DNA from: Rhodoferax sp.
GTDB taxonomy: Bacteria > Pseudomonadota > Gammaproteobacteria > Burkholderiales > Burkholderiaceae_C
DNA: 64,000 nt
NCBI GenBank assembly: GCA_031291295.1
Contig: JARLJI010000260.1
Span: forward strand, 1-64,000
Direction: 5' to 3'
The notes beneath the pieces are model-generated. The model made no database searches. It was not told the origin of the DNA and worked only from the letters and a program-made list of their open reading frames with translations. Both the position numbers and the translations under genes were made by a program. Each line of letters starts with the position of its first letter. Within the stretch, counting starts at the first letter, position 1. Below are positions 9,862-18,619 of this stretch, one piece after another.

Positions 9862-10241
9862 CACAGTGCCTGCGTTGGCACGTGGTGGCGCAAGGCTGTT
9901 TGGCGGTTGTGCTCGTCCACAAACACCAGTTGGGGATGATGCCCAGCGACCCGCTCTTCATGCACCTGAGCAAAGGCCGCGATGATGATGAGGTCGCCCA
10001 CTGCAGCACGGCGTGCCGCTGAACCGTTGACCGAGATCATGCCCGAGCCCCGCTCGCCCTTGATGGCGTAGGTGACAAAGCGCTCACCGTTGTTGATGTT
10101 CCAGATGTGGATTTGCTCGTTCTCGCCCAGATCAGCAGCATCCATCAGATCCTCGTCGATCGCGCAGGAGCCCTCGTAATGCAGTTCGCATGCCGTCACT
10201 GTGGCGCGGTGGATCTTGGACTTGAGGAGGGTACGGTACAT
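9861..10241 (-). CDS. panD: Aspartate 1-decarboxylase proenzyme
   Basis: PanD decarboxylates L-aspartate to beta-alanine for pantothenate synthesis. It is a 126-residue pyruvoyl enzyme that self-cleaves between Gly24 and Ser25, here in [18 protein letters not shown]. The [20 protein letters not shown] and [15 protein letters not shown] blocks are typical. It is the first intact gene of the leftward pan-bio operon and is directly coupled to bioA. Confidence 0.96.
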   Translation of the reverse strand: MYRTLLKSKIHRATVTACELHYEGSCAIDEDLMDAADLGENEQIHIWNINNGERFVTYAIKGERGSGMISVNGSAARRAAVGDLIIIAAFAQVHEERVAGHHPQLVFVDEHNRQTALRHHVPTQAL

Positions 10242-10261
10242 GGTTTCACCTTCAAGAAAGT

Positions 10262-10367
10262 TCAGCGGGCCATCAGCCCCAGGGTATCAAACAGGCGTCG
10301 GTCGCTGGCCCAGTCGGGGTTACCGGTAGTGAGCCGCTTGTCACCCTGGAAAACGAATTTGTCCAGC
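10262..10367 (-). pseudogene. 3' remnant of a second bioB
   Basis: Read leftward, this short stretch encodes LDKFVFQGDKRLTTGNPDWA followed by [14 protein letters not shown] and a stop at 10262. It resembles the C-terminal end of biotin synthase ([14 protein letters not shown]...LGL), and differs clearly from the intact bioB at 5568-6584. No 5' part is present; upstream lies the citrate-synthase-like gene. It indicates that another bio locus once ended here. Confidence 0.6.
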
Positions 10368-10376
10368 TACAGCGCG

Positions 10377-11165
10377 TCAGGCGCCTTGTGGTCTGATGTG
10401 CTGGGTGGCCTCGTCTTCGACACGCTGCCAGATCTCGACCGCTATCGGGTTCTTGCTTTCTTCCAGGATGTGCCCCACCAGCCCGATGGCGCGCGCCAGC
10501 ACGCCGATGCCGCGCACGATCTTCCAGGGCAGGCCGAGCTCGCAGCAAATGGCGCCAATGGCGCCGGTGGCGTTGACCGGCAGCATCTTGCCGGCGGCGC
10601 GCTCGGCCTCGGCGCAGATCAGTTGTTCGAGCCGGATGTAGTCGCCGGAAAAACCGTTGTCCTTGGCGATCTGAAACAGGCGCGGGGCGCGCGGATCGAC
10701 CGGCTTGTGCAGCGGATGACCGAGTCCGGGAATGATCTGGCCGCGCGCACGAAAGGCTGCCACGGTGTCGCAAGCGATGCGCTCTAGGTCAGCTCCTTTC
10801 GTTCCGGGTGGCAGGGCCTCGTACAGCATTTTGGCGGTGCCTTCGGTGCTGCCGACGAACACGCTGCCCAGGCCGCACAATCCGGCCGCCACCGCGGCCT
10901 GCAGCGATTCGGGCGCACCGGCGTAGGTCAGTCGCGCGACCAGCGCACTGGGCGTGATGCCGTGCTCGACCAGCGTCACCGCAATGGCGTTGAACACGTT
11001 CGATTCCTGCGGTGTCGGCATGCGCCCGACGATCTGCAGGTAGGCCATGTCGCCCAGGTTGAGATGGCCGAGAATCTCGTCAGGCAGACTCTTGCCGTGC
11101 ACTTCGATGCGGTCGGGGGTACTCCAGGCAATGTCGGAGCGTATGGGTTTGGTTTTGCGGGTCAT
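10377..11165 (-). CDS. Citryl-CoA lyase-like / small citrate-synthase family protein
   Basis: This 262-residue protein belongs to the citrate synthase superfamily but is much shorter than citrate synthase (about 430). The catalytic-type His motif GLGHPLHKPVDPRAPRLF and the C-terminal GIGVLARAIGLVGHILEE block are visible. Short members are usually annotated citryl-CoA lyase, which splits citryl-CoA into acetyl-CoA and oxaloacetate. It is the last gene of the leftward CoA operon, 36 bases after a CitE-like lyase, so a C-C cleavage or condensation on a citryl/citramalyl-type CoA ester is plausible. The substrate is not deducible. Confidence 0.75.
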   Translation of the reverse strand: MTRKTKPIRSDIAWSTPDRIEVHGKSLPDEILGHLNLGDMAYLQIVGRMPTPQESNVFNAIAVTLVEHGITPSALVARLTYAGAPESLQAAVAAGLCGLGSVFVGSTEGTAKMLYEALPPGTKGADLERIACDTVAAFRARGQIIPGLGHPLHKPVDPRAPRLFQIAKDNGFSGDYIRLEQLICAEAERAAGKMLPVNATGAIGAICCELGLPWKIVRGIGVLARAIGLVGHILEESKNPIAVEIWQRVEDEATQHIRPQGA

Positions 11166-11201
11166 AAGGAATTCCAGTCGGTTGGGGGTGGGTTCAAAAA
11201 A

Positions 11202-12038
11202 TCAGGCGCTCAGGCCCGCGTCACGCAGCACGGAGCGCGCACGCTGGACCACCGGCAGGTCCACCATCTGGCCATCCACGGCCACGGCGGCACCGCCGGC
11301 CGATGCAAATGCCTTGCAGACGCGGCGCGCCCAGTCAAGCCGCTCGGGGGTCGGCGTGAACACCGCCTGGACGATGGCCAGCTGCTTCGGGTGGATGCAC
11401 AGCTTGGCGCCGAAGCCGAGCCGGCGTGCGCGCTCGGCGTCCGCCTGCAAGCGTTGCAGGTCGTCGATCGCGGTGCTGACGCCGTCGACCGGCGCAGCCA
11501 GCCCGGCCAGCCGCGAGGCCAGCACCAATTGGGAACGAAAAGCCAGGAGCTCTGTCTCCGCACCATCAGGCGCACAGTCGATGCCCAGATCCAGCGCCAG
11601 ATCGACGCTGCCGAACACCAGGCGCATGACGCCGGGCACGCTGGCGATCTGGCGTGCCTGCTCGACGCCGCGCGCCGATTCGATGATGGCCAGCACGTCC
11701 TTGTAAGTGACCTCCACCACCGCGCACGCGGCATCAATGCCCTCGGCCTTGGGCAGCATGATGGCTGCCACGCCAGGGTGCCGGCACAGTTCGAGATCGT
11801 CGGCGAACCAGGGCGTGCCCGCTGCGTTGACGCGCACGATGATCGGCGCAGCCTCGTCGAGCGCCGCCGCCAGCGCCTCGCGCGCGCGCGGTTTGGCCTC
11901 GGGCGCGACCGCATCCTCGAGGTCGACGATCACCGCGTCGGCCCCGGCGGCGCGCGCCTTGGCGTAGCGCTCCGGGCGATCGCCAGGGACGAAGAGGTAG
12001 GACCTCGGCAGACGAATCAGGACAGTCGGCGCGCTCAT
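11202..12038 (-). CDS. CoA ester lyase, HpcH/HpaI aldolase / CitE family
   Basis: The 278-residue protein shows the CitE-like TIM-barrel signatures: RSYLFVPGDRPERYAKA, DAVIVDLEDAVAPEAKP, VRVNAAGTPWFADDLE, LPKAEG, the catalytic-site IIESARG and KLCIHPKQL. Family members cleave citryl-, malyl- or citramalyl-CoA. The ATG at 12038 overlaps the upstream stop as ATGA and was preferred over 12050. Its neighbours (MmgE/PrpD protein, CoA-transferase) suggest action on an activated dicarboxylic acid, by analogy with the itaconate pathway. Confidence 0.85.
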   Translation of the reverse strand: MSAPTVLIRLPRSYLFVPGDRPERYAKARAAGADAVIVDLEDAVAPEAKPRAREALAAALDEAAPIIVRVNAAGTPWFADDLELCRHPGVAAIMLPKAEGIDAACAVVEVTYKDVLAIIESARGVEQARQIASVPGVMRLVFGSVDLALDLGIDCAPDGAETELLAFRSQLVLASRLAGLAAPVDGVSTAIDDLQRLQADAERARRLGFGAKLCIHPKQLAIVQAVFTPTPERLDWARRVCKAFASAGGAAVAVDGQMVDLPVVQRARSVLRDAGLSA

Positions 12039-13399
12039 GCCGTCAGCCATCGTCCAACGTGCGGCGCCTCGGCCACCGCCCAGACGCGTGCGATCAGCGC
12101 CTCCATTTCTTCCGGCGTAGCCCCCTTGCCGTAGGCCGCCAGGCGCTGGGCCTTGTCTTCGAGCTCGGGGCGCGTCAGGGTGTTGCCGGGGTCGCCCTTG
12201 GGCTCATCGACGCGGGCACTCAAGGTGCGGCCATCGCGTGTGGTCACCACCACCTTGCCAATCCAGCGCTGCGGGTAGGCCTGATCGACCTCGGGGTCGA
12301 GCTGCATGGTCACGCGCTCGCGCAAGGCGGCCACGCGCGGGGCGAGGTAATGCTGCTCGAATTCGTTCAGCCCGGCATAACCGTATTCGGCCGCCAGCGC
12401 GAGCACCGTGCCCATCGAGAACTTGGCCTGGTGTACCGTGGCCGGCACGGTCACGCGGCCCAGCACGTCGATGGCGCCTTGATGCACCTGGGTGGTCACC
12501 GCGGCGATGTCGTCGGCCTTGAGTCCATGCGTTTGCATCAACGCCAGCAGCGCGTCGGCGCTCGGGTGGGTGTGGCGGCACGAGGCGTGGTATTTGAACG
12601 AGGTTTCCGCCGTAGCCCAGCGCTCGCCCAGGCGGTCGGTCAGCCGCGCCGGGTCGGCGTCGCTGGACATGCCCGCGGCCATGCCCTGCGGCCCTTCCAG
12701 AATCTGGCGCGCGCCGGTCAGCCCCTCGCGCGCCAGGTAGGCAGAAGCCAGCCCGCTGGACGCCGCATGGGCGGTGTGCAGTTGCTTGGAGTCGGCGGCG
12801 TCGCGCAAAAACTCCCACAGTCCGGCGGCTTGCGTGCCGGCGCTGCCGAAGGCATGCAGCATGTTCGTCGCGTCCAGCTTGAGCAGCCGGCCGGCCGCCG
12901 CAGCGGCGGCCAGGGTACCGGCAGTGGCGGTGGTGTGAAAGATGCGGTAGTGCGAGCGGCCGAGGAACTCGCCGACGCGAATGCCGACCTCGTAGCCGGC
13001 CACCACGGCGGCCAGGAACTCGCGGCCGTTCGCCCCGATGTCTTGCGCGATGGCCAGCGCCGCCGGGAACACGACCGCCCCGGGATGGAACACCGAGCCG
13101 TTGTGCACATCATCCTGCTCGGCGAAGTGCGAGGCGGCCGCGTTGACCATGGCGGCGAAGTGCGGCGAGGTCATGCGGCGCGAGATCAGTACCTCGGCAC
13201 AGCCTTCGGTCGGCCCCATGGCCCGGGCGTAAGCTTCAATGGCCTCGACCGGCCGCGCGCCCTTGCCCGCGAGGGCCGAGGCGTACCAGTCGAGGAACAG
13301 GTCTTCGGTGCGGCGCAGCACCGGGGCGGGAATGGCGTCGAACTGCAAGCCCGCGGCAAAGGCGGCCAGCGTCGCGCTCGGGTTTGTATCCAGGGTCAT
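12035..13399 (-). CDS. MmgE/PrpD family protein
   Basis: Members include 2-methylcitrate dehydratase, iminodisuccinate epimerase and cis-aconitate decarboxylase. The 454-residue product (start MTLDTNPSATLAAF at 13399) shows FLDWYASALAGKGARPV, ASHFAEQDDVHNGSVFHPGA, GYEVGIRVGEFLG, HTTATAGTLAAAAAAGRLL and FKYHASCRHTHPSADAL, the usual family blocks. It is coupled to the CoA-ester lyase by an ATGA overlap and lies 16 bases after a CaiB CoA-transferase. The substrate cannot be read from sequence. Confidence 0.85.
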   Translation of the reverse strand: MTLDTNPSATLAAFAAGLQFDAIPAPVLRRTEDLFLDWYASALAGKGARPVEAIEAYARAMGPTEGCAEVLISRRMTSPHFAAMVNAAASHFAEQDDVHNGSVFHPGAVVFPAALAIAQDIGANGREFLAAVVAGYEVGIRVGEFLGRSHYRIFHTTATAGTLAAAAAAGRLLKLDATNMLHAFGSAGTQAAGLWEFLRDAADSKQLHTAHAASSGLASAYLAREGLTGARQILEGPQGMAAGMSSDADPARLTDRLGERWATAETSFKYHASCRHTHPSADALLALMQTHGLKADDIAAVTTQVHQGAIDVLGRVTVPATVHQAKFSMGTVLALAAEYGYAGLNEFEQHYLAPRVAALRERVTMQLDPEVDQAYPQRWIGKVVVTTRDGRTLSARVDEPKGDPGNTLTRPELEDKAQRLAAYGKGATPEEMEALIARVWAVAEAPHVGRWLTA

Positions 13400-13415
13400 G
13401 GTATCGATCTCGCAG

Positions 13416-14591
13416 TCAGATGGCTTTGTCCGCGCGCAGCCGCGCAATGTCCGGCGCGCCATAGCCGAGTTCGGTCAGGATGGCTTCGGTGTGCTCGCCT
13501 AGGGCAGGCACCGGCCCCATGGGCGGCGGCTCGCTGCCATTGACGTGGTGCGGCGGGTACAACGCCGGCAACGTGCCGCCGGGCGAGCCGATCTCGGTCC
13601 AGCGTCCGCGCGCCGCGAGTTGCGGGTGCTTCCACAGGTCGGCCATCTCGTTGAGCTGGCCATTGGCGATTTGCGCCGCGTCGAGCCGCTCCACCAATTG
13701 CGCGGCGGTCAAGGTGGCGCACACGCCTTCGATGATGCCGCGCAATTTCTCGCGCTGGGCCAGCCGGTTGGCATTGCCCAGGTACTGTGCGGTCAGGTCG
13801 GGCAGTTGCAGCACCTTGTCGCAAAAGGTGGTCCACTCACGGTCATGCTGCACCGCCAGCACCACCTGCTTGCCGTCGCCGCAGGTAAAGGGGCCGTAGG
13901 GGTAAATGGCGGCGTGCGAGGCACCGGCGCGCGGCGGCGGCGGCTGGCCGTCCAGCGTGTAGTAAAGCGGGAAGCCCATCCATTCGGACATGGCTTCGAG
14001 CATCGAGATTTCGAGCCGCTGGCCGCGCCCGGTGCGCCCGCGCTCCAGCAAGGCGGCCAGCACGCTGCTGTAAGCGTACATGCCGGCGGCGATGTCGGCA
14101 ATCGACAGGCCGGCCTTGGAGGGCTGTTCGGGTGTGCCCGTGACGGAGACAAAACCGGCTTCGCTCTGGATCAGCAGGTCGTAGGCTTTTTTCTCGGTGT
14201 AGGGGCCACCGTCGCCGTAGCCCGAGATGTCGCACACCACGATGCCCGGATTGACCGGCGCCAGGCTGGCGTGATCCAGCCCCATGCGCGCGCTAGCGCC
14301 GGGCGCCAGGTTCTGCACCAGCACATCGGCCCGCTCGACCAGCTTTTGCAGCACGGCGCGTGCGGCCGGGTGCTTGAGGTCGAGCGTCAGGCTTTCCTTG
14401 GAGCGGTTGCACCAGACGAAGTGCGACGCCGAGCCGTGGGCCCGGCTGTCGTAGGCGCGGGCGAAGTCGCCCTCGCCCGGACGCTCGACCTTGATGACGC
14501 GCGCACCGAGGTCAGCGAGCTGACGCGTGCAGAACGGCGCGGCAATCGCATGCTCCAGCGTGACGACCAGCATTCCTTCCAATGGACGCAT
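13416..14591 (-). CDS. CaiB/BaiF (class III) CoA-transferase
   Basis: Class III CoA-transferases move CoA between carboxylic acids through a covalent aspartyl intermediate. The expected Asp is seen in KKAYDLLIQSEAGFVSVTG. N-terminal family blocks are APFCTRQLADLGARVIKVER and RSKESLTLDLKHP. The product is 391 residues. Placed between an acyl-CoA dehydrogenase and the MmgE/PrpD gene, it probably activates or de-activates the acid handled by that pair. Confidence 0.9.
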   Translation of the reverse strand: MRPLEGMLVVTLEHAIAAPFCTRQLADLGARVIKVERPGEGDFARAYDSRAHGSASHFVWCNRSKESLTLDLKHPAARAVLQKLVERADVLVQNLAPGASARMGLDHASLAPVNPGIVVCDISGYGDGGPYTEKKAYDLLIQSEAGFVSVTGTPEQPSKAGLSIADIAAGMYAYSSVLAALLERGRTGRGQRLEISMLEAMSEWMGFPLYYTLDGQPPPPRAGASHAAIYPYGPFTCGDGKQVVLAVQHDREWTTFCDKVLQLPDLTAQYLGNANRLAQREKLRGIIEGVCATLTAAQLVERLDAAQIANGQLNEMADLWKHPQLAARGRWTEIGSPGGTLPALYPPHHVNGSEPPPMGPVPALGEHTEAILTELGYGAPDIARLRADKAI

Positions 14592-14602
14592 GGCAATTTC
14601 TT

Positions 14603-15760
14603 TCAGAATGAGCGTGGCAGCCCGAGCACATGCTCGGCCACGTAGCTCAGGATCAGGTTGGTGGAGATCGGCGCCACCTGGTACAGCCGGGTCTCGCGGA
14701 ACTTGCGCTCGATATCGTATTCGCAGGCAAAGCCGAAGCCGCCATGGGTCTGAATAGCGGTGTTGGCCGCCTCCCAGGAGGCTTTGGCGGCCAGGTACTT
14801 GGCCATGTTGGCCTCGGCGCCACAGGGCTGGTGCGCGTCGAACAGCTCGCAGGCGCGCCAGCGCATCTGGTCGGCGGCCTCGGTTTCGATGTGGGCTTCA
14901 GCCAGCGGAAACTGCACGCCCTGGTTCTGTCCGATCGGGCGATCAAACACGCGGCGCTCGCGGGCGTAGCGGGTGCTGCGCTCGACGAACCAGCGGGCGT
15001 CGCCAATGCACTCGGCGGCAATCAGGGTGCGCTCGGCGTTCAGACCGTCAAGAATGTACCTGAAACCTTTACCCTCCTCGCCAATCAGGTTTTCGGCCGG
15101 GATTTCGAGGTTATCGAAAAACAGCTCGTTGGTCTCGTGGTTGACCATGTTGCGGATCGGGTTCACCGTCATGCCCTGGCCAATGGCCTGGTGCAGGTCA
15201 ACGATGAAGATCGACATGCCGTCGGACTTGCGCGTCACATCTTTGAGCGGGGTGGTGCGTGCCAGCAGAATCATCAGGTCGGAGTGCTGGATGCGCGAGA
15301 TCCAGACCTTCTGGCCATTGACCACATAGCGGTCGCCCTGCTTGACCGCGGTGGTCTTGATCTTGGTGGTGTCGGTGCCTGTGGTTGGCTCGGTCACGCC
15401 CATGGATTGCAGGCGCAGGTCGCCGCTGGCGATTTTGGGCAGGTAGCGGCGCTTTTGCTCGTCGGAGCCATGGCGCAGCAAGGTGCCCATGTTGTACATC
15501 TGGCCGTGGCAGGCACCGGCGTTGCCGCCGCAGCGGTTGACCTCTTCCATCACCACCGAGGCTTCGGCCAGACCCAGGCCGGCACCGCCGTACTCTTGCG
15601 GAATCATCACGGCCAGCCAGCCGGCGCGGGTCAACGCGTCAACACACGCCTCGGGGTAAGCACGGGCGTCGTCGATCTTGCGAAAGTATTCGTCGGGGAA
15701 GCGTTTGAAAAGATCGCGCAGGGCGGCGCGCAACTCGGGGTAGCGTTCTTGGTTTGTCAT
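14603..15760 (-). CDS. Acyl-CoA dehydrogenase
   Basis: A FAD-dependent enzyme of 385 residues that makes the alpha,beta double bond of an acyl-CoA and passes electrons to ETF. It shows MGVTEPTTGTDTTKIKT, YVVNGQKVWISR and THGGFGFACEYDIERKFRE. The usual C-terminal Glu (YEG) position reads LYQVAPIST, so that base is absent. A Glu occurs instead in LNAERTLIAAECIG, the position used by isovaleryl- and long-chain-type enzymes. It is part of the leftward operon next to the BadI-like hydrolase. Confidence 0.9.
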   Translation of the reverse strand: MTNQERYPELRAALRDLFKRFPDEYFRKIDDARAYPEACVDALTRAGWLAVMIPQEYGGAGLGLAEASVVMEEVNRCGGNAGACHGQMYNMGTLLRHGSDEQKRRYLPKIASGDLRLQSMGVTEPTTGTDTTKIKTTAVKQGDRYVVNGQKVWISRIQHSDLMILLARTTPLKDVTRKSDGMSIFIVDLHQAIGQGMTVNPIRNMVNHETNELFFDNLEIPAENLIGEEGKGFRYILDGLNAERTLIAAECIGDARWFVERSTRYARERRVFDRPIGQNQGVQFPLAEAHIETEAADQMRWRACELFDAHQPCGAEANMAKYLAAKASWEAANTAIQTHGGFGFACEYDIERKFRETRLYQVAPISTNLILSYVAEHVLGLPRSF

Positions 15761-15811
15761 TTTCAGTCTCTAAAATTTCCCCGCCGAACCGCGCAGGACA
15801 AAAGTTACCGG

Positions 15812-16594
15812 TTAGCGGAATTTACTGAAGTCGGGCTTGCGTTTTTCAAGAAAGGCGCTGGCCCCTTCTTGCTGCTCACCCGTGCTGAAATAGTTCGGGG
15901 CCACTTCGGCGATCAGGTCGTTCATGTCGCGGCCCATGATGGGTGCCATGTGGTGGTAGAACGAGCGCTTGACAATTTTCAGGCAGGTGGGGGACAGCGA
16001 CAGCAGCTCGTCGCAATACTTTTGCACTTCGTCGTCGAGCTTGGCCATGGGCACCACCGAATTGGCCAGACCCCAGTCCATGGCTTGTTGCGCGCTGTAG
16101 CGGCGGCACAGCATCCACAGCTCGCGCGCCCGCTTGTGGCCGAGCACGTTGGCAGCATGCGAGACGATGTAGCCGCCGGCTGGTGAGCCCACGCGGGGAC
16201 CGTTCTGGCCGAAGATGGCGTGCTCGGCGGCAATGGTGAAGTCACAAAAATAGGCGATGTGGTGGCCCGCGCCAATGGCATAGCCATTGACACGCGCAAT
16301 CACTGGCTTGGGGCATTCGGCGATCTTCCGGTTGAAGTGGAACTCCAGGTCCTGCAGTCCGCTCTTGCCGCCCTCGCCTTTCTCCCAGTTGACATCACCG
16401 CCGACGCAGAAGGCGCGCTCGCCGGTGCCGGTCAGCACGATCACGCCCACCTTGGGGTCGGCGGCCGCTGCAGCCAGCAGGCGCTCCATCTCCTTGATGT
16501 TGTCGCCCGTGAAGGCATTGAGCGTCTTGGGACGGTTGAGGGTGATGGTGGCAACGTATTTCTTTACGTCGTAAATGACTTCCTGATCGTTCAT
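15812..16594 (-). CDS. BadI/MenB-like crotonase (ring-opening beta-ketoacyl-CoA hydrolase or naphthoyl-CoA synthase relative)
   Basis: A 260-residue crotonase-fold protein. The segment AIFGQNGPRVGSPAGG followed by LGHKRARELWMLCRRYSAQQ and the C-terminal EGASAFLEKRKPDFSK are characteristic of the MenB/BadI branch rather than of simple hydratases. BadI hydrolytically opens the ring of 2-ketocyclohexanecarboxyl-CoA; MenB closes a ring in menaquinone synthesis. No other men genes are nearby and the context is catabolic, so BadI-like C-C hydrolysis is favoured. Assignment of substrate is inference. Confidence 0.75.
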   Translation of the reverse strand: MNDQEVIYDVKKYVATITLNRPKTLNAFTGDNIKEMERLLAAAAADPKVGVIVLTGTGERAFCVGGDVNWEKGEGGKSGLQDLEFHFNRKIAECPKPVIARVNGYAIGAGHHIAYFCDFTIAAEHAIFGQNGPRVGSPAGGYIVSHAANVLGHKRARELWMLCRRYSAQQAMDWGLANSVVPMAKLDDEVQKYCDELLSLSPTCLKIVKRSFYHHMAPIMGRDMNDLIAEVAPNYFSTGEQQEGASAFLEKRKPDFSKFR

Positions 16595-16633
16595 GGTGCT
16601 TCCTTGTGAATGAAAAAAGAGGGGTTGAAAAAA

Positions 16634-18619
16634 TCAGCTGGCGCGCGCGGCACGGGCGCGGGCAAACTCCAGGAACCAGTCCAGGCTGGCCGGATCGGTC
16701 AGCGCATCGCGATTGACCACCTTCTCTATCGGGTGGCCGAGTAGCAGCTTCTTGATCGGCAGTTCGAGCTTCTTGCCCGTCAAGGTACGCGGCACCTCGA
16801 CGATGGCAAAGACATCGTCGGGCACATGCCGGGGCGACACGGCGGTGCGGATGGCGCTCTTGATGCGGTCCATCAGCGGCTGGTCCAACGCCACGCCCGG
16901 GCGCAGCACGACGAACATCGGCATATAGCTCTCGCGCCCCAGGTATTCGAGATCGACCACCAGGCTGTCGAGCACTTCAGGCAGGGCCTCGACCACGCTG
17001 TAGATGTCGCTCGTGCCCATCCGCACGCCGTGGCGGTTGATGGTGGTGTCGCTGCGACCATAGATGATGGCCCCGCCGCGTGGCGTGATGCGAATCCAGT
17101 CGCCATGCCGCCACACACCGGGAAACATGTCGAAATAACTGTCGAAATAGCGCTGGTTGCCGGGGTCGTTCCAGAAATAGAGGGGCATGGACGGCATGGG
17201 TGCGGTGCAGACCAGCTCGCCCACCTCGTCCACGACCGGCTGGCCCTGCTCGTTGAAGGCCTCGACGCGCGCCCCAAGGCAGCGCCCCTGCATTTCTCCC
17301 ACGACAACGGGCAAGGTCGGCACGCCGCCGACGAAGGCCCCGGCGAAGTCGGTGCCGCCGGAGATCGGGTTGATCCAGGCATCGCGCCCGACATGCCGGG
17401 TAATCCACTGGTAGCTTTCCGGGGACAGTGGCGAGCCGGTCGAGCCCACGGTGCGCAGCGGCCCCAGCGCGCCCACCTCGCGCGGCTCGACACCGGCTTT
17501 CTGGCAGGCCGCATAAAACGCTGCACCGGCGCCCAGAAACGTCACGCCGAGTTCCCCAGCGAAACGCCACAGCGTGGTGTAGTCGGGCCAGGCCGGGTTG
17601 CCGTCGTACAGGCAGGCCGTCGCCCCCACCAGCAAACCGCCCACCTGGCAGTTCCACATGATCCAGCCGGTGGTGGAAAACCAGTGGAAGCGGTCTTCGG
17701 GACCGAGGTCGTTGTGCAGGCGCATCAGCTTGACCTGCTCCAGCACGATGCCGCCATGGCCGTGCACGATGGGTTTGGGCAAGCCGGTGGTGCCCGACGA
17801 ATACACCACCCACAGCGGGTGGTCGAAAGGCAGTGACTCGATGCGCAGTTCAGCCAGGCCGCTGACCACCTCGCTCCAGAGCACGCCACCGCGCAGCGCG
17901 CCCGCGCTGGCGCTGCGCTCCAGGTAGGGCAAGAGCACGCAGCGCTCGACGCTGGGCAGTCCGTCGAGCAGCATGGCCACGGTGTCGCGCCGGTCGAAGC
18001 GCTTGCCACCCCAACGGTAACCATCGACCGCGATCAACACCTTCGGATCGATCTGCCGAAAACGGTCCAGCACCGTGGGTGCCCCCATGTCGGGCGAGCA
18101 CACCGACCAGATCGCCCCCACCGAGACGGTAGCCAGAAAAGCCACCACGGTCTGCGGGATATTGGGCAGGTAGGCCACCACCCGGTCGCCCGGCCCCACG
18201 CCCGCCGCGCGCAGCCACTGCGACAGCGCCGCCACTTCGTCTTGCAACGTGCGCCAGGACATGTCCGCCCGCTCGCCCGCTTCATTGCGAAACGCAATAG
18301 CCGGTCTGGCATCCGTGACGTGCCGAAATACCTGCCGCGCATAGTTGGTGCGCGCGCCCACAAACCATTGCGCGCCCGGCATCTTGCGATCGGTCAGAAC
18401 CGGGCCATTCCAGTCGTCGAGCGGCAAGTCAAAATACTTGACGATGGCGCTCCAGAAGCCCTCCAGGTCATCCACGGACCATTGCCACAAGGCTGCATAG
18501 TCTGCAAAACGCAGGCCTTTTTCGCGTTCCAGCCATTGCTGGAAACGGGTCAACTCGGCCCCGGCGATGCGCTCGGGCGATGGTGTCCACAAAATTTCAG
18601 GGATATCGATTTCACTCAT
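16634..18619 (-). CDS. Acetoacetate--CoA ligase
   Basis: Acetoacetyl-CoA synthetase activates acetoacetate with ATP and CoA. The 661-residue length and blocks WFVGARTNYARQVFRH, VVYSSGTTGLPKPIVHGHGG, TTGWIMWN, INPISGGTDFAGAFVGG, GRSDTTINRHGVRMGTSDIY and RTLTGKKLELPIKKLL (catalytic Lys) match the AACS family closely. It overlaps the upstream CaiB gene by eight bases, so the two are co-translated. It would return free acetoacetate to acetoacetyl-CoA for thiolysis. Confidence 0.92.
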   Translation of the reverse strand: MSEIDIPEILWTPSPERIAGAELTRFQQWLEREKGLRFADYAALWQWSVDDLEGFWSAIVKYFDLPLDDWNGPVLTDRKMPGAQWFVGARTNYARQVFRHVTDARPAIAFRNEAGERADMSWRTLQDEVAALSQWLRAAGVGPGDRVVAYLPNIPQTVVAFLATVSVGAIWSVCSPDMGAPTVLDRFRQIDPKVLIAVDGYRWGGKRFDRRDTVAMLLDGLPSVERCVLLPYLERSASAGALRGGVLWSEVVSGLAELRIESLPFDHPLWVVYSSGTTGLPKPIVHGHGGIVLEQVKLMRLHNDLGPEDRFHWFSTTGWIMWNCQVGGLLVGATACLYDGNPAWPDYTTLWRFAGELGVTFLGAGAAFYAACQKAGVEPREVGALGPLRTVGSTGSPLSPESYQWITRHVGRDAWINPISGGTDFAGAFVGGVPTLPVVVGEMQGRCLGARVEAFNEQGQPVVDEVGELVCTAPMPSMPLYFWNDPGNQRYFDSYFDMFPGVWRHGDWIRITPRGGAIIYGRSDTTINRHGVRMGTSDIYSVVEALPEVLDSLVVDLEYLGRESYMPMFVVLRPGVALDQPLMDRIKSAIRTAVSPRHVPDDVFAIVEVPRTLTGKKLELPIKKLLLGHPIEKVVNRDALTDPASLDWFLEFARARAARAS

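Noticed and set aside
10242-10376. BirA-type biotin operator upstream of panD
   Set aside because: No TTGTAAAC..GTTTACAA-like inverted repeat was found here or before bioB; the space is occupied by the bioB scrap.
12059-16186. Long plus-strand frames opposite MmgE/PrpD, CaiB and dehydrogenase genes
   Set aside because: The minus strand has uninterrupted, tightly spaced genes with motifs; the plus frames are compositional shadows.
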